DNA of 64,000 bases, from contig CP163498.1 in assembly GCA_041071465.1 (NCBI GenBank), positions 1,764,001 through 1,828,000 on the forward strand, in the 5' to 3' direction. A program made the translations under genes and the position numbers. The notes below the pieces were generated by a model. The model worked only from the letters and a program-made list of their open reading frames with translations. It did no database searches and had not been told where the DNA came from. Within the stretch, counting starts at the first letter, position 1. Each line of letters begins with the position of its first letter. Origin of the DNA: Pseudomonas putida. GTDB taxonomy: Bacteria; Pseudomonadota; Gammaproteobacteria; Pseudomonadales; Pseudomonadaceae. Shown in pieces: positions 18,084 through 29,517 of the stretch.

Positions 18084-20881
18084 CTGCTCGAAATCGCTCT
18101 TGTTCTTCCTTTGCGCCAGCTCCAGGCGACTCTTCGGCCCGCCCCCACCAGTCTCAGCGCGGTATCGATGCGCCAGTTTCCCTGGCCCCGGACAAGCCAG
18201 GGCCCATGCGCATCCTGCGGCCCAACGATGCGTGCAGCGCTTCCCTGCAATTCGACCTGGTAGGTATCACCGGCAAGGATGACGTATTGACGGCCCTGCA
18301 CCTGATAGACCCCCAAGGCATCCGGCGACACCCCCGTCAGTTCCACGGCCGAAGCCAGACGGCGAAGCGATGTGCGCTGCTGGGAGGTCAGTACATTGAC
18401 CCCCTGTGCACCTCGCCAGGAGAAATCCAGCACCTGACTGGTACGATTGGCCAGCTGAGACGCCTCGCCTTGTACGGGCATTACCGCCAGCGCGCTGTCC
18501 GTGCTGGCCATGGCAAGCCGTGGCAGTGGTTTTGTCATGCGCGTCGGCCCGACAGGGTCGACCGATGGCAAGCGTACATGCACCAACGCCATGCCCAGAT
18601 TCAGCAGCGCATCCACCACCGCCGCGCTGCGCTCGAATGCGCTGCCCTCGGAGAATGCCTGCGCATCGCGCATAGCCCCCAGCACCGACTGCGCCAGCCA
18701 GGCGACCGTGGCAATCGGCCCGCGCAGCAACAGTGTGGCCACATCGAACAACAGCCAGGCGCCCTGCCGTAACAGGGCCCAACGGCTTTGGCGAGTAGAG
18801 ACCGATTGCCGGCCGGCCAACTCGACCAGCAAGCGGCGATTGCCGTCGTACATCAGCCGGTCGACATCCGCTACCCAGGGTAGTTGGATTAAGGTCGGTG
18901 GATCTGCCCGGCCCGGCAACAGCGAAGTATCGATGATCGGCGCCCCCAGGTGTGGCTCGAAGAATCCGCCATGGTCGTATACCGCGCGAGCCTGGGGATC
19001 GAGCCATTGCAGGACACTTTCGCGCAGCGCCTTATTGTCGCGAACCGCCTCCATCAGCGCCTCAAAGCCCGAAAACTCGGTCAAGCCCTGCTGGCCATAC
19101 AGCGGCCGATAAAGTACCAACGAAAACGGCTCGACCGAGTGCAGCACGAACATGCCCATGACCAGATCCGGAGCCGGATGATCCACCGCACGCTGAAACG
19201 CCAGCGGCATGAGCGTGGTTCGGGGGCGCTGGGCATCCAACCGTCCGGCACAGTAGTCGACGATAGCTTGCAGACCTACCTCACTCAGCGTGCCGCCCAG
19301 CTTGGCGCTGAGGGCACTGAACAGCAGGGAGCAGCGCCATTCGCGGGCAAAGCGGGTGACCCGCTCTGGCTGCAGGGCGGGGTCGAGCTGTTCGGATACA
19401 TAGGTGGGATAGCGACCGCCGATATCGACACGCTCGACCAGTGATCGTAGATAGTCGCCGGTCAACCAGGGGGCGATCAGTTGCTCGTCACGATGCTCGA
19501 TTTTCGTGATCACCGCATCGCCCAGCACGCTCAGGTTGCCGATGGCAAATTCGGTCAGCGTGATGCTGCGGGTTTCGATGACGCCATCCCCAGGCCCCAC
19601 ACCCACCCCTCCGGGCACGCCCCGCGCTGTGGTCAGGGTCAGCAGCAAATCGGCGGCGTGGTAGTTCGTTTCATCGGGTTGATCCAGCAGCATCTGCTGC
19701 CTGAGCTGCGCATCAGTGTAGCTGTGCAGGTCCTCGACACCCTCGAGGGCAGAGCTGCCTAGCGACTCGGCCTGCGCCAAAGCCAGCTCGAACAGCCCGC
19801 GCTGGAACGCGAATTTATCCTGCGCCTGTGCGCGGTAGAGCCCCAAAGGGGTCGAAACGTCGGCCTCGTCCGCTGCGTGATAACCCGCGATGAACCACTG
19901 CGCGGGGTCGCTGGCGCTCGAATAGAAATGCTCAAGCGACGCCACATCATTGAACGTCGAAACCTGCCAGCGATCCACCTGGCCCAGCATGCGCTCAAGC
20001 AACAGGGTGCACTGCACGGAAAACACGTCGCCAGTGCATTCATGGCGGCGCCAAGTCAACGAGGTAAAACGCTGGGTCTCGGCCAACTCATCGCGCAATG
20101 CGGTGGCGAAGGCATCGTAGCCGGAAAACCCTTTGACCACCCCACTGGGGGCACACCACAGCACCTGCTCGCTTTCGTCCCACTCACCGCGCACAAGCAG
20201 TTGCGTCTGCAAAAGGTCGACGCTGTCAGCGCCATCATTCAGTTGCACCTCGACGCTGAACACCGAAGGTAGCTGCGCCCCACCCTTGAGCAGCCCCAAT
20301 ACGCAGTCACGTTGCTGGGCATCGAGGTCTTGCAGGGGCAGGCTTTGCAGCAGGGTCGACTTGATGACCTGCGCAAGCCAGCGATCCCGGCTAACGCCAT
20401 GGAAGCCGACGGCCGCCCAATAGGCGACCTGGGCCTGGCGAAACCGCTCTGGCAGTGTCGACACCAGTCGGTTCAGCTCAGCCAGTACGCCGTCCGCAGC
20501 TACCGAGGTAAATTCCAACGGCTCGCCGGCGGTATTACGCATAACGTACGGCAGTGCAACCCGGACAGAGAAAGTTCCACCTGCCAGCCCCATCGCCTCC
20601 AACGTGCAGCCCTGGCGCAGGGCATCGAGCAAGGCATCGACCAGTGGCCGCGAAAACCAGGAATCATAAGGGCGGTACTGGCCAGTGACAGCCCCGTCGT
20701 AGGGGATATCCAGGATGACAGGGCCTGCATCCGGTAACTCGGCAGCGGCAATGCTACCTAGATGCGCAGCCAGCACTTGCAAGGCCTGCTGCGAGGCCAG
20801 CTGGCGCAGGGTCGGGCGATCAGCGAACGCCAGCGACACCGCGCGCTGGTAGTCCGGTGTGGTTCTGGTTTCGATTGGCAT
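18080..20881 (-). pseudogene. N-terminal part of a dermonecrotic-toxin-like large protein
   Basis: This frame encodes 933 residues. It resembles the large Pseudomonas proteins annotated with a dermonecrotic toxin (DUF6543-type) domain. The early block AFADRPTLRQLASQQALQVL is characteristic, in my recollection of the family. A hydrophobic stretch at about 710-745 (WLLFDVATLLLRGPIATVAWLA) may insert in membranes. The last 20 residues (after LVG) are out of the natural frame and basic (AGRRVAWSWRKGRTRAISSS), as expected after a frameshift. No signal peptide, TPS or RHS repeats were seen. A perfect hairpin covers the likely ribosome-binding site. The gene is flanked by core genes on both sides, so it is an accessory insertion. 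Confidence 0.6.
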
Positions 20882-20888
20882 GCGAGGT

Positions 20889-20920
20889 CACCCTGGGTGA
20901 TGAATGAATCACCCAGGGTG
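20889..20920 (-). promoter_or_regulatory. Perfect 12-bp hairpin over the toxin gene's ribosome-binding site
   Basis: CACCCTGGGTGA and TCACCCAGGGTG form a perfect 12-bp stem with an 8-base loop. On the minus strand the stem ends seven bases before the ATG at 20881, and the only Shine-Dalgarno-like sequence (AGGGTG) lies within the stem. The structure would hide it. Read on the plus strand it is followed by CGTTTT and could act as a terminator. Confidence 0.6.
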
Positions 20921-21001
20921 CGTTTTCGCGAAAGGCGGGAGGCACTAATTAATGCTGCACAAGTCATTCACCCGGCTCAACGATCACCTGCAGGAAACAA
21001 A

Positions 21002-21031
21002 AGAGGCCCGATTCCTTCGAACCGGGCCTCT
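21002..21031 (-). terminator. Intrinsic terminator of betT
   Basis: AGAGGCCCG and CGGGCCTCT form a 9-bp stem. On the minus strand it is followed by TTTTGTTT, 18 bases beyond the betT stop. Confidence 0.8.
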
Positions 21032-21049
21032 GCCTCACAGCAACAGCAA

Positions 21050-23053
21050 TCAGCTGTACACACGCCCCAGCAACTGGCGGTGGCTTTCGAACTGATCCAG
21101 CACATCACGCACGATTTGTTCGCGAGTGAAGCCCATCAGGTCGTATTCCTGGCTGCCGTCGTGCAGGTACACCTCGGCGCGGTAGAAGCGCTGCTGCACC
21201 TCCGGCTCGCCTTCGACCGGCGCCTCGCTCGGCGCGGCCAGGTAACCGTCCAGGCTGGCTTCGTAGACGAAGGGGTTGCCCTCTTCCATCATCACCCGCA
21301 GGCCCATCATGTTGCGCGACTGGCCAACCCGGGTTTCTACCTCGAAGCCCAGGGTCTGCAGCTGTGCGGCCGCTTCTTTCAGCGCCGGGCTGACCTGCTT
21401 GTCCATGAACCGCTGCACCACGGCCTGGGTCGGCTGCAGCTCCAGCTGGCTCAGGCGCTCGCTGAAGCCGCGGCGACCGCGGGCGGCCAGCTCGGCACGC
21501 TCCTGCTCGACTGCCACGTCCTGCTTCATGGCCTTGTACAACCCGAACATGAACAGTACCAGCACCACCGAGAACGGCAGGCCCGCCAGCACCACCATGG
21601 TCTGCATGGCCTCGAAGTTACCGGCGAACAGCAGGCCGATGGTGACCAGGGTGATAACCACCGACCAGAACACCACCATCCAGTGCGGGGCGTCTTCGTC
21701 GACCTTGCCGCCTTTGCACGACAGGTTGGCCATCATCACCGCACCGGAGTCGGCCGGGGTAAGGAACAGCACGAAGCCGACGAACACCGCCACACCAATC
21801 ACGATCTTGGCTGCCGGGAAGTATTCCAGCAGTTGGTAGATCGACATCGACGGCTGTTCCAGCGCAGTCTTGCCCAGCTCCACGGCGCCCTGGTTGATCA
21901 CCAAGTCCAGTGCGGTGTTGCCGAAGATCGACAGCCACGCCAAGGTGAAGCCCAGCGGGATCAACAGCACACCCATCACCAACTGGCGCACGGTGCGGCC
22001 CTTGGAGATACGGGCAATGAACATACCGACGAATGGGCCCCAGGAGATCCACCAGGCCCAATAGAACACGGTCCACAGGCCCAGCCAGCGCTCGGACTTG
22101 CCGGCTTCGCCTTCGTACACATACAGGTCGAAGGTTTTCAGCACGATGCCGTTCAGGTAGTCGCCGACGTTCTGCACGAAGCCGTTGAGCAGGTGCAGGG
22201 TTTCACCGCCCAGCAGCACGAAGATCAGCAGGCCGCTGAACAGCATGATGTTCAGGTTGGACAGGCGGCGAATGCCGTTTTCCACACCCGACACCGCAGC
22301 CACGGTGGCCACACCGGCCATGACCAGGATCACCACCAGCAGGTTGGTCTTGCTGTGGTCCATGCCGAACAGGTATTCCAGGCCCGAGGATACCTGCATC
22401 GAGCCGATACCTAGGTTGGTCACCAGGCCCAGCAGGGTGACGAACATGCCAAAGATGTCGACGGCGTTGCCGGCAGCACCCTTGACCCAACGCTCGCCGA
22501 CCAGCGGGTACAGCGCCGAACGCAGGGCCAGCGGCTGGTTGTGGCGGTAGGCGAAGTAACCCACGGCCAGGCCGACCAGGGCATAGATCGCCCAGCCGTG
22601 CAGGCCCCAGTGCAGGAAGGTCAGCTGCAGGCCCTGGCGCGCGGCCTCGAGGCTGGCTGGGGTGCCTTCCGGTGGGTTGAAGTAGTGGTCCAGCGGCTCG
22701 GAAGCGCCGAAGTACAGCAGCGAAATACCGATACCGGACGAGAACAGCATGCCCGCCCAGGCGCCATAGCTGAAGTCAGGCTGGTCATCCTTGCCACCCA
22801 GCTTGAGGCTGCCGTAGTCGGAGAAGGCCAGGTAGACGACGAACAGCAAGTAGCCGCAGATGACCAGCATGTAGTACCAGCCAAAGGTACGCGTCAGCCA
22901 TTTCTGGGCCACGCCCAGCACTTGGCCCGCGGTTTCGGGTACAGCGATCAGCAAGGCAGTCAGAACAAGGATCATCAGCGCGGAGGTGAAGAACACCACG
23001 CGGTTGACCCGTACCCTCTCGGCGGGGGGCTTGGTAAGTGAGGCAGAACTCAT
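21050..23053 (-). CDS. betT: BCCT-family choline transporter BetT
   Basis: BetT takes up choline for conversion to glycine betaine by the divergently located betIBA products. The 667-residue protein has the twelve hydrophobic segments of BCCT carriers and the signature region AGMLFSSGIGISLLYFGASEP. The second part of the transport core (GWSVWVF-like region) reads TVFYWAWWISWGPFVGMFIARIS. A long cytoplasmic C-terminus (about 150 residues) is present. In E. coli BetT such a tail senses osmotic stress. The start ATG 23053 gives MSSASLTKPPAERVRVN. The gene is divergent from betI across 476 bp. Confidence 0.94.
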   Translation of the reverse strand: MSSASLTKPPAERVRVNRVVFFTSALMILVLTALLIAVPETAGQVLGVAQKWLTRTFGWYYMLVICGYLLFVVYLAFSDYGSLKLGGKDDQPDFSYGAWAGMLFSSGIGISLLYFGASEPLDHYFNPPEGTPASLEAARQGLQLTFLHWGLHGWAIYALVGLAVGYFAYRHNQPLALRSALYPLVGERWVKGAAGNAVDIFGMFVTLLGLVTNLGIGSMQVSSGLEYLFGMDHSKTNLLVVILVMAGVATVAAVSGVENGIRRLSNLNIMLFSGLLIFVLLGGETLHLLNGFVQNVGDYLNGIVLKTFDLYVYEGEAGKSERWLGLWTVFYWAWWISWGPFVGMFIARISKGRTVRQLVMGVLLIPLGFTLAWLSIFGNTALDLVINQGAVELGKTALEQPSMSIYQLLEYFPAAKIVIGVAVFVGFVLFLTPADSGAVMMANLSCKGGKVDEDAPHWMVVFWSVVITLVTIGLLFAGNFEAMQTMVVLAGLPFSVVLVLFMFGLYKAMKQDVAVEQERAELAARGRRGFSERLSQLELQPTQAVVQRFMDKQVSPALKEAAAQLQTLGFEVETRVGQSRNMMGLRVMMEEGNPFVYEASLDGYLAAPSEAPVEGEPEVQQRFYRAEVYLHDGSQEYDLMGFTREQIVRDVLDQFESHRQLLGRVYS

Positions 23054-23529
23054 TGCACGAATGCTCCGGGCAGTACGGCTGTGGAGGCTAATCAGTCTTT
23101 CCCGAGCAATTGGTGGAATATCCCCACTGCGTCAGGTGTTATAAAAGCACCCTGGAAACCGTGATCCCGAATCGATACGTTGCAAAAAAACAGACAGGTG
23201 GCCTGCTGAAAATGCCACGCATCCGCAGAGGTGCGCGCATTCGTCACAGATCACCCCGCCCGCTCCAAGGGCCTGCCGCAGGGCCAAAAGCCGCGCGGCA
23301 GAATCTGCATTTCGCATCGCTCATGCCCGTCAACGCCTTGTATTCCGGGGGTTACGCGATTTCCTGGGGTGTCAATCCGTGCCTTCTCGACCGCCTGAAA
23401 AACTGTCAATGGCACAAATTGTCGCAGAGCTTATTCTTTATTGATTGAACGTTCAATCAAAACAAAATAGACTGGCCTTCGCCGAGTCAGCCGCCTGTCG
23501 TCTGCTCGCAGGCCTGAGGAGATAGCAAG
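23054..23529. promoter_or_regulatory. betT-betI divergent regulatory region
   Basis: This 476-bp gap has no gene. It contains the BetI operator and promoter near betI at its right end. No second copy of the operator was found near betT, so control of betT from this distance, or by another regulator, remains open. Confidence 0.7.
23441..23473 (+). promoter_or_regulatory. betIBA promoter with BetI operator
   Basis: TTGATTGAACGTTCAATCAA (23441-23460) is a perfect 20-base palindrome. It overlaps the -35 TTGAAC (23445-23450), which is followed 17 bases later by TAGACT (23468-23473) as -10. A repressor bound here would block RNA polymerase. BetI in other bacteria is a choline-released repressor, so this is its expected operator. 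Confidence 0.8.
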
Positions 23530-24186
23530 ATGCCCAAGGTCGGTATGCAACCCATCCGCCGCCAGCAGTTGATCGAAGCCACATTGCAGGCGGTCGATCA
23601 GGTCGGTCTGGGGGACGCCAGCATTGCGCTGATTGCCCGTTTGGCCGGTGTGTCGAACGGCATCATCAGTCACTACTTTCGGGACAAGAATGGCCTGATC
23701 GCAGCGACGATGGGTTACATCATGAGCATGCTCAACGAAGGCGTTAGAGCACGTCGCCAGGCCCTGACGGACGACAGCCCGCGTGCCCACCTGAAAGTGA
23801 TCATCGAGGGCAACTTCGATGCCAGCCAGGTGAACGGCCCGGCAATGAAAACCTGGTTGGCCTTTTGGGCTTCCAGCATGCACCAGCCCGATTTGCACAG
23901 GTTGCAGCGGATCAACGACCACCGCTTGTATTCCAACCTGTGCTGCCAGTTCCGCCGCACCCTGCCGCTCTACCATGCGCGCAAGGCAGCCCGCGGCCTG
24001 GCGGCCTTGATCGACGGCTTGTGGCTGCGTGGTGCCCTGTCGGGTGATGCATTCGACACCGACCAGGCAATACGGATCGCTTACGAATACATGGATCTAC
24101 AACTGGCTAAACAGCACACCCTGGGCACAAACGACCAGGCCGCTGAACAAGCGCGCACGGCCCTTGCCAACCCGGCAGGAGCGTGA
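23530..24186 (+). CDS. betI: TetR-family choline-responsive repressor BetI
   Basis: BetI represses the choline-to-betaine genes and is released by choline. The 218-residue protein has the TetR helix-turn-helix at about 27-52 ([24 protein letters not shown]), followed by the BetI ligand domain ([32 protein letters not shown]). It is about 20 residues longer at the C-terminus than the E. coli protein (195). The added tail is Ala/Asn/Gln-rich and probably disordered. The gene is the first of betI-betB-betA, 39 bases before betB. The operator lies 70 bases upstream of its ATG. Confidence 0.95.
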   Translation: MPKVGMQPIRRQQLIEATLQAVDQVGLGDASIALIARLAGVSNGIISHYFRDKNGLIAATMGYIMSMLNEGVRARRQALTDDSPRAHLKVIIEGNFDASQVNGPAMKTWLAFWASSMHQPDLHRLQRINDHRLYSNLCCQFRRTLPLYHARKAARGLAALIDGLWLRGALSGDAFDTDQAIRIAYEYMDLQLAKQHTLGTNDQAAEQARTALANPAGA

Positions 24187-24225
24187 CGCGCTAGCCAAAC
24201 CACACACTGCACTTGCGAGGACACT

Positions 24226-25698
24226 ATGGCCCGTTTCGGAACGCAAAAACTCTACATTGATGGCGCTTACGTCGACGCTGGCAGCGATGCCACTTTCGAA
24301 GCCATCAACCCGGCCACTGGCGAAGTCCTCGCCCACGTACAGCGTGCCACCGAGGCCGACGTCGAGAAGGCCGTGGAAAGCGCCGAGCGTGGCCAGAAGG
24401 TCTGGGCTGCGATGACCGCCATGCAGCGTTCGCGCATCCTGCGCCGCGCTGTCGACATCCTGCGCGAGCGCAACGATGAACTGGCTCAGCTGGAAACCCT
24501 GGACACCGGCAAGTCGTACTCCGAAACCCGCTACGTCGACATCGTTACCGGCGCCGATGTGCTGGAATACTACGCAGGCCTGGTACCGGCCATCGAAGGC
24601 GAGCAGATCCCGCTGCGCGAATCGTCCTTTGTCTACACCCGCCGCGAGCCGCTGGGCGTGACCGTGGGTATCGGCGCCTGGAACTACCCGATCCAGATCG
24701 CCCTGTGGAAATCCGCCCCGGCCCTGGCCGCTGGCAACGCGATGATCTTCAAGCCGTCGGAAGTCACCTCGCTGACCACCCTGAAACTGGCCGAGATCTA
24801 CACCGAAGCCGGCCTGCCGAATGGCGTGTTCAACGTGCTGACCGGCAGTGGCCGCGAAGTCGGTACCTGGCTGACCGAGCACCCACGCATCGAAAAAGTG
24901 TCCTTCACCGGCGGCACCACCACCGGCAAGAAAGTCATGGCCAGCGCCTCCAGCTCCTCGCTGAAGGAAGTCACCATGGAACTGGGCGGCAAATCGCCAC
25001 TGATCATCTGCGCCGACGCCGACCTGGACAAGGCCGCCGACATCGCCATGATGGCCAACTTCTACAGCTCGGGCCAGGTGTGCACCAACGGCACCCGCGT
25101 GTTCATCCCAGCTGAAATGAAGGCTGCCTTCGAAGCCAAGATCGCCGAGCGCGTTGCCCGCATTCGCGTTGGCAACCCGGAAGACGAAAACACCAACTTC
25201 GGCCCGCTGGTCAGCTTCGCGCACATGGAAAACGTGCTGAGCTACATCGCCAAGGGCAAAGAAGAAGGTGCCCGCGTCCTGTGCGGCGGCGAGCGTCTGA
25301 CCGAAGGCGAATTCGCCAAGGGCGCCTTCGTGGCCCCGACCGTGTTCACCGATTGCAGCGACGACATGACCATCGTCAAGGAAGAGATCTTCGGCCCGGT
25401 CATGAGCATTCTGTCCTACGAGACCGAAGAAGAAGTGATCCGTCGCGCCAACGACACCGAGTACGGCCTGGCTGCCGGTGTGTGCACCAACGACATCACC
25501 CGCGCCCACCGCATCATCCACAAGCTCGAAGCCGGTATCTGCTGGATCAACGCCTGGGGTGAATCGCCGGCCGAAATGCCGGTCGGTGGCTACAAGCAGT
25601 CGGGCGTTGGCCGTGAGAACGGCGTCAGCTCGCTGGCTCAATACACTCGCATCAAGTCGGTCCAGGTTGAGCTGGGCGGCTACAACTCGGTTTTCTAA
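24226..25698 (+). CDS. betB: Betaine aldehyde dehydrogenase
   Basis: BetB oxidises betaine aldehyde to glycine betaine with NAD(P)+, the second step of osmoprotectant synthesis. The 490-residue ALDH has [20 protein letters not shown] in the nucleotide-binding domain, the general base Glu in [10 protein letters not shown] and the nucleophile Cys in [12 protein letters not shown] (about residue 286). Length and motifs match BetB. The start is an ATG with AGGACACT upstream. It is followed by betA after 77 bases. Confidence 0.97.
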   Translation: MARFGTQKLYIDGAYVDAGSDATFEAINPATGEVLAHVQRATEADVEKAVESAERGQKVWAAMTAMQRSRILRRAVDILRERNDELAQLETLDTGKSYSETRYVDIVTGADVLEYYAGLVPAIEGEQIPLRESSFVYTRREPLGVTVGIGAWNYPIQIALWKSAPALAAGNAMIFKPSEVTSLTTLKLAEIYTEAGLPNGVFNVLTGSGREVGTWLTEHPRIEKVSFTGGTTTGKKVMASASSSSLKEVTMELGGKSPLIICADADLDKAADIAMMANFYSSGQVCTNGTRVFIPAEMKAAFEAKIAERVARIRVGNPEDENTNFGPLVSFAHMENVLSYIAKGKEEGARVLCGGERLTEGEFAKGAFVAPTVFTDCSDDMTIVKEEIFGPVMSILSYETEEEVIRRANDTEYGLAAGVCTNDITRAHRIIHKLEAGICWINAWGESPAEMPVGGYKQSGVGRENGVSSLAQYTRIKSVQVELGGYNSVF

Positions 25699-25775
25699 AC
25701 CCTGTCTAGCCACGCCCGTGCCTCTGTGCACGGGCGTTCCCGCTCCCTGATCACCGCCAACACGAGGGTACTTTC

Positions 25776-27473
25776 ATGTCCCAAGAATTCGATTACATCA
25801 TCGTCGGTGCCGGCTCGGCCGGTAACACCCTGGCTACCCGCCTGACCGAAGACGCCGGCGTCACCGTCCTGCTGCTTGAAGCCGGTGGCCCTGATTACCG
25901 CTTCGACTTCCGCACCCAGATGCCAGCTGCCCTGGCCTTCCCGCTGCAGGGCCGCCGCTACAACTGGGCCTACGAGACCGATCCCGAGCCGCACATGGAC
26001 GGCCGCCGCATGGAATGTGGCCGTGGCAAAGGCCTGGGTGGCTCGTCGCTGATCAACGGCATGTGCTACATCCGTGGCAACGCCATGGACTTCGACGGCT
26101 GGGCAGAACTGCCAGGCCTGCAAGACTGGACCTACCTGGACTGCCTGCCCTACTTCCGCAAAGCCGAAACCCGCGACATCGGCCCGAACGACTACCACGG
26201 TGGCGAAGGCCCGGTCAGCGTCGCCACGCCGAAGGCTGGCAACAACCCGTTGTTCCACGCCATGGTTGAAGCCGGCGTACAAGCCGGTTACCCACGCACC
26301 GAAGACCTCAACGGCTACCAGCAGGAAGGCTTCGGCCCGATGGACCGTTCGGTCACCAAGAACGGCCGCCGTTCCAGCACCGCCCGTGGCTACCTGGACC
26401 AGGCCAAGAAGCGCCCGAACCTGACCATCGTCACCCACGCTCTGAGCGACCGCGTGCTGTTCGACGGCAAGCGCGCCGTAGGCGTGACCTACCTGGTCGG
26501 CGACAGTGAAGAGCGCGTTGAAGCCCGCGCCCGCAAGGAAGTGATCGTCAGCTCCGGCGCCATCGCCTCGCCGCAGCTGCTGCAGCGCTCCGGCGTTGGC
26601 CCGCGCGCCCTGCTGGAAAGCCTCGACATCCCGGTTGTGCACGATCTGCCGGGCGTTGGCGAAAACCTGCAGGACCACCTTGAGCTGTACCTGCAGTACG
26701 CCTGCACCCAACCGGTATCGCTGTACCCATCGCTGCTTTGGTGGAACCAGCCAGCCATCGGTGCAGAGTGGATGTTCAAAGGCACCGGTATCGGCGCCAG
26801 CAACCAGTTCGAGGCCGGTGGTTTCATCCGTACCCGCCCTGAGTTCAAGTGGCCGAACATTCAGTACCACTTCCTGCCAGTCGCCATTAACTACAACGGC
26901 TCCAATGGCGTGAAGGAACACGGCTTCCAGGCGCACATGGGCTCCATGCGCTCGCCTGCCCGCGGCCGCATCCAGGCCAAGTCGAAAGACCCGCGCCAGC
27001 ACCCAAGCATCCTGTTCAACTACATGTCCACCGAGCAGGACTGGCAGGAGTTCCGCGACGGTATCCGCCTGACCCGCGAAATCATGGCCCAGCCGGCGCT
27101 GGACCCGTACCGTGGCCGCGAAATCAGCCCAGGCGCCGACGTGCAAACCGACGAGCAGCTGGACAAGTTCATCCGCGAGCACGCCGAAACCGCCTTCCAC
27201 CCGTCCTGCTCGTGCAAGATGGGCACCGACGACATGGCAGTGGTCGATGGCGAAGGCCGCGTGCATGGCATGAAGGGCCTGCGTGTGGTCGATGCGTCGA
27301 TCATGCCGCTGATCATCACCGGCAACCTCAACGCCACCACGATCATGATCGCCGAGAAAATTTCGGACAAGATCCGCGGCCGCAAGCCGTTGCCGCGCAG
27401 CACCGCCAAGTACTATGTGGCGGGTGATGCACCGGTGAAAGGCAAGCCGATGCGTGAAGTGAAGCAGGCGTAA
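25776..27473 (+). CDS. betA: Choline dehydrogenase
   Basis: BetA is a membrane-associated FAD-dependent GMC oxidoreductase that oxidises choline to betaine aldehyde and can go on to betaine. The 565-residue protein begins with the FAD fold [18 protein letters not shown]. It has the GMC signatures [18 protein letters not shown] and [17 protein letters not shown], and the catalytic His in HPSCSCKMG near the C-terminus. It is last in betIBA and is followed by a REP pair that probably marks the operon end. Confidence 0.97.
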   Translation: MSQEFDYIIVGAGSAGNTLATRLTEDAGVTVLLLEAGGPDYRFDFRTQMPAALAFPLQGRRYNWAYETDPEPHMDGRRMECGRGKGLGGSSLINGMCYIRGNAMDFDGWAELPGLQDWTYLDCLPYFRKAETRDIGPNDYHGGEGPVSVATPKAGNNPLFHAMVEAGVQAGYPRTEDLNGYQQEGFGPMDRSVTKNGRRSSTARGYLDQAKKRPNLTIVTHALSDRVLFDGKRAVGVTYLVGDSEERVEARARKEVIVSSGAIASPQLLQRSGVGPRALLESLDIPVVHDLPGVGENLQDHLELYLQYACTQPVSLYPSLLWWNQPAIGAEWMFKGTGIGASNQFEAGGFIRTRPEFKWPNIQYHFLPVAINYNGSNGVKEHGFQAHMGSMRSPARGRIQAKSKDPRQHPSILFNYMSTEQDWQEFRDGIRLTREIMAQPALDPYRGREISPGADVQTDEQLDKFIREHAETAFHPSCSCKMGTDDMAVVDGEGRVHGMKGLRVVDASIMPLIITGNLNATTIMIAEKISDKIRGRKPLPRSTAKYYVAGDAPVKGKPMREVKQA

Positions 27474-27480
27474 ACCTGCA

Positions 27481-27581
27481 CCGGCCTTTTCGCGGGTAAA
27501 CCCGCTCCCACACGGACATCACAAATCTCAAGTATTGTGAAAATCCTGTGGGAGCGGGCGTGCCCGCGAAGAGGCCCGCCC
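27481..27581. repeat. Inverted REP pair after betA
   Basis: Two opposed REP units (27481-27512 with GCGGGTAAACCCGCTCCCAC, and 27547-27581 with GTGGGAGCGGGCGTGCCCGC) are separated by about 35 bases. This is the classic P. putida REP type, different from the copies at 8.2 kb and 34.3 kb. Confidence 0.85.
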
Positions 27582-27739
27582 AGGCAACACACGGAAAGGC
27601 ACCCACTGCGGTGCCTTTTGCACATCTGCAGAAACGCTTTACATGCTGCCAATTCATCAGGTTAGAATCGATTGGCACGCGACCTGCTAGCGACACGCTA
27701 TCAAGCCTCCTCCCGCCCGTTGTCCCGGAGTACCTGCCT

Positions 27740-29482
27740 TTGGATGCAAGCACCATCAACAGCCTGTTCCTGATCGGCGCATTGCTGGTGGGCGCAAGTA
27801 TCCTGGTCAGTTCGCTGTCGTCGCGCCTGGGTATCCCTATTCTGGTCATCATCCTCGCGGTCGGCATGGTCGCCGGTGTCGATGGTGGCGGCATCATCTT
27901 CAACAACTACCCAACCGCCTACCTGGTGGGCAACCTGGCACTGGCCGTGATCCTGCTTGACGGCGGCCTGCGCACGCGGGTGGCAAGCTTCCGCGTGGCA
28001 CTGTGGCCGGCGCTGTCGCTGGCCACGGTCGGGGTGATGATCACCACCGCCCTCACCGGCCTGGTTGCCGCCTGGCTGTTCAACCTGAGCTTGATCCAAG
28101 GCCTGCTGATCGGCGCCATCGTTGGCTCCACCGACGCCGCTGCGGTGTTCTCGCTGCTGGGCGGCAAAGGCCTGAATGAGCGGGTTACCGCCACCCTGGA
28201 GATCGAGTCGGGCAGCAACGACCCGATGGCGGTGTTCCTCACCGTTACCCTGATCGACATGATCGCCAGCGGCCAGACCGGCCTGCACTGGAGCCTGCTG
28301 GGCCACTTGCTGCGCGAGTTCGGCATCGGCGGGCTGTTGGGCCTGGGCGGCGGCTGGCTGATGCTGCAACTGGTCAACCGCATCAACCTGGCCGGCGGCC
28401 TGTACCCGATTCTGGTCGTGGCCGGCGGCCTGGTGGTGTTCTCGCTGACCAACGCCTTGCACGGCAGCGGCTTCCTCGCCGTGTACCTGTGCGGCCTGGT
28501 GCTGGGCAACAAGCCAATTCGCAGCCGCCACGGCATTCTGCACATGCTCGACGGCATGGCCTGGCTGGCCCAGATCGGCATGTTCCTGGTGCTGGGGCTG
28601 CTGGTCACCCCGCACGACCTGCTGCCCATTGCCCTGCCGGCATTGGGCCTGGCGCTGTGGATGATCCTGGTGGCGCGGCCACTGTCGGTGGTCGCTGCAC
28701 TGCTGCCGTTCAAGGCCTTCCATGGCCGCGAAAAGGGCTTTATTTCCTGGGTTGGCCTGCGCGGCGCGGTGCCGATCATTCTGGCGGTGTTCCCGCTGAT
28801 GGCCGGCCTGCCGGACGCCCAGCTGTTCTTCAACCTGGCATTCTTCATCGTGCTGGTGTCACTGCTGGTACAAGGCACCAGCCTGCCGTGGATGGCCAAG
28901 CTGCTGAAAGTGACCGTACCACCAGACCCGGCACCGATCTCCCGCTCCGCCCTGGAAGTGCACGTCACCAGCGAATGGGAGCTGTTCGTGTACCGTCTGG
29001 GCGCCGAAAAATGGTGTATCGGGGCCGCCCTGCGCGAGCTGAAAATGCCCGAGGGCACACGTATTGCCGCCCTGTTCCGCAACGAGCAATTGCTGCACCC
29101 GTCGGGCAGTACCGTGCTGGAAGTTGGCGACATGCTCTGCGTGATCGGCCACGAGCACAACCTGCCAGCCCTGGGCAAACTGTTCAGCCAGGCGCCACAG
29201 CGTGGCCTGGACCTGCGTTTCTTCGGCGACTTCGTGCTCGAAGGCGATGCCGAACTGGGTGCGGTGGCAGCGTTGTACGGCCTGAAACTCGATGGCCTGG
29301 ACGCGAAAATGCCGCTGGCACAGTTCATCCGACAAAAGGTCGGAGGCGCTCCAGTAGTAGGTGACCAGGTCGAATGGCATGGCACGATCTGGACCGTGGC
29401 GACCATGGACGGGAACAAGATCCAGAAAGTAGGCGTCAGATTCCCCGAAGGAACGCGACCCGGACCAGGATTGTTCCTCTAA
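27740..29482 (+). CDS. nhaP2: K+/H+ antiporter NhaP2 (CvrA)
   Basis: NhaP2 exports K+ in exchange for protons and helps control cell volume and pH. From TTG 27740 the protein has 580 residues, the usual NhaP2 length, beginning [18 protein letters not shown] with GGAG ten bases upstream. The open frame continues upstream to 27548 through the REP element, but that part is not coding. About 12-13 membrane segments fill residues 1-400, including [16 protein letters not shown] and [14 protein letters not shown] with the ion-binding Asp residues. A cytoplasmic TrkA-C-like and C-terminal domain follows (about 405-580). mscK begins 35 bases downstream. Confidence 0.92.
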   Translation: MDASTINSLFLIGALLVGASILVSSLSSRLGIPILVIILAVGMVAGVDGGGIIFNNYPTAYLVGNLALAVILLDGGLRTRVASFRVALWPALSLATVGVMITTALTGLVAAWLFNLSLIQGLLIGAIVGSTDAAAVFSLLGGKGLNERVTATLEIESGSNDPMAVFLTVTLIDMIASGQTGLHWSLLGHLLREFGIGGLLGLGGGWLMLQLVNRINLAGGLYPILVVAGGLVVFSLTNALHGSGFLAVYLCGLVLGNKPIRSRHGILHMLDGMAWLAQIGMFLVLGLLVTPHDLLPIALPALGLALWMILVARPLSVVAALLPFKAFHGREKGFISWVGLRGAVPIILAVFPLMAGLPDAQLFFNLAFFIVLVSLLVQGTSLPWMAKLLKVTVPPDPAPISRSALEVHVTSEWELFVYRLGAEKWCIGAALRELKMPEGTRIAALFRNEQLLHPSGSTVLEVGDMLCVIGHEHNLPALGKLFSQAPQRGLDLRFFGDFVLEGDAELGAVAALYGLKLDGLDAKMPLAQFIRQKVGGAPVVGDQVEWHGTIWTVATMDGNKIQKVGVRFPEGTRPGPGLFL

Positions 29483-29517
29483 ACTTCGTTTCTGCCGGAT
29501 CCACAAGTAGTCTGCCT

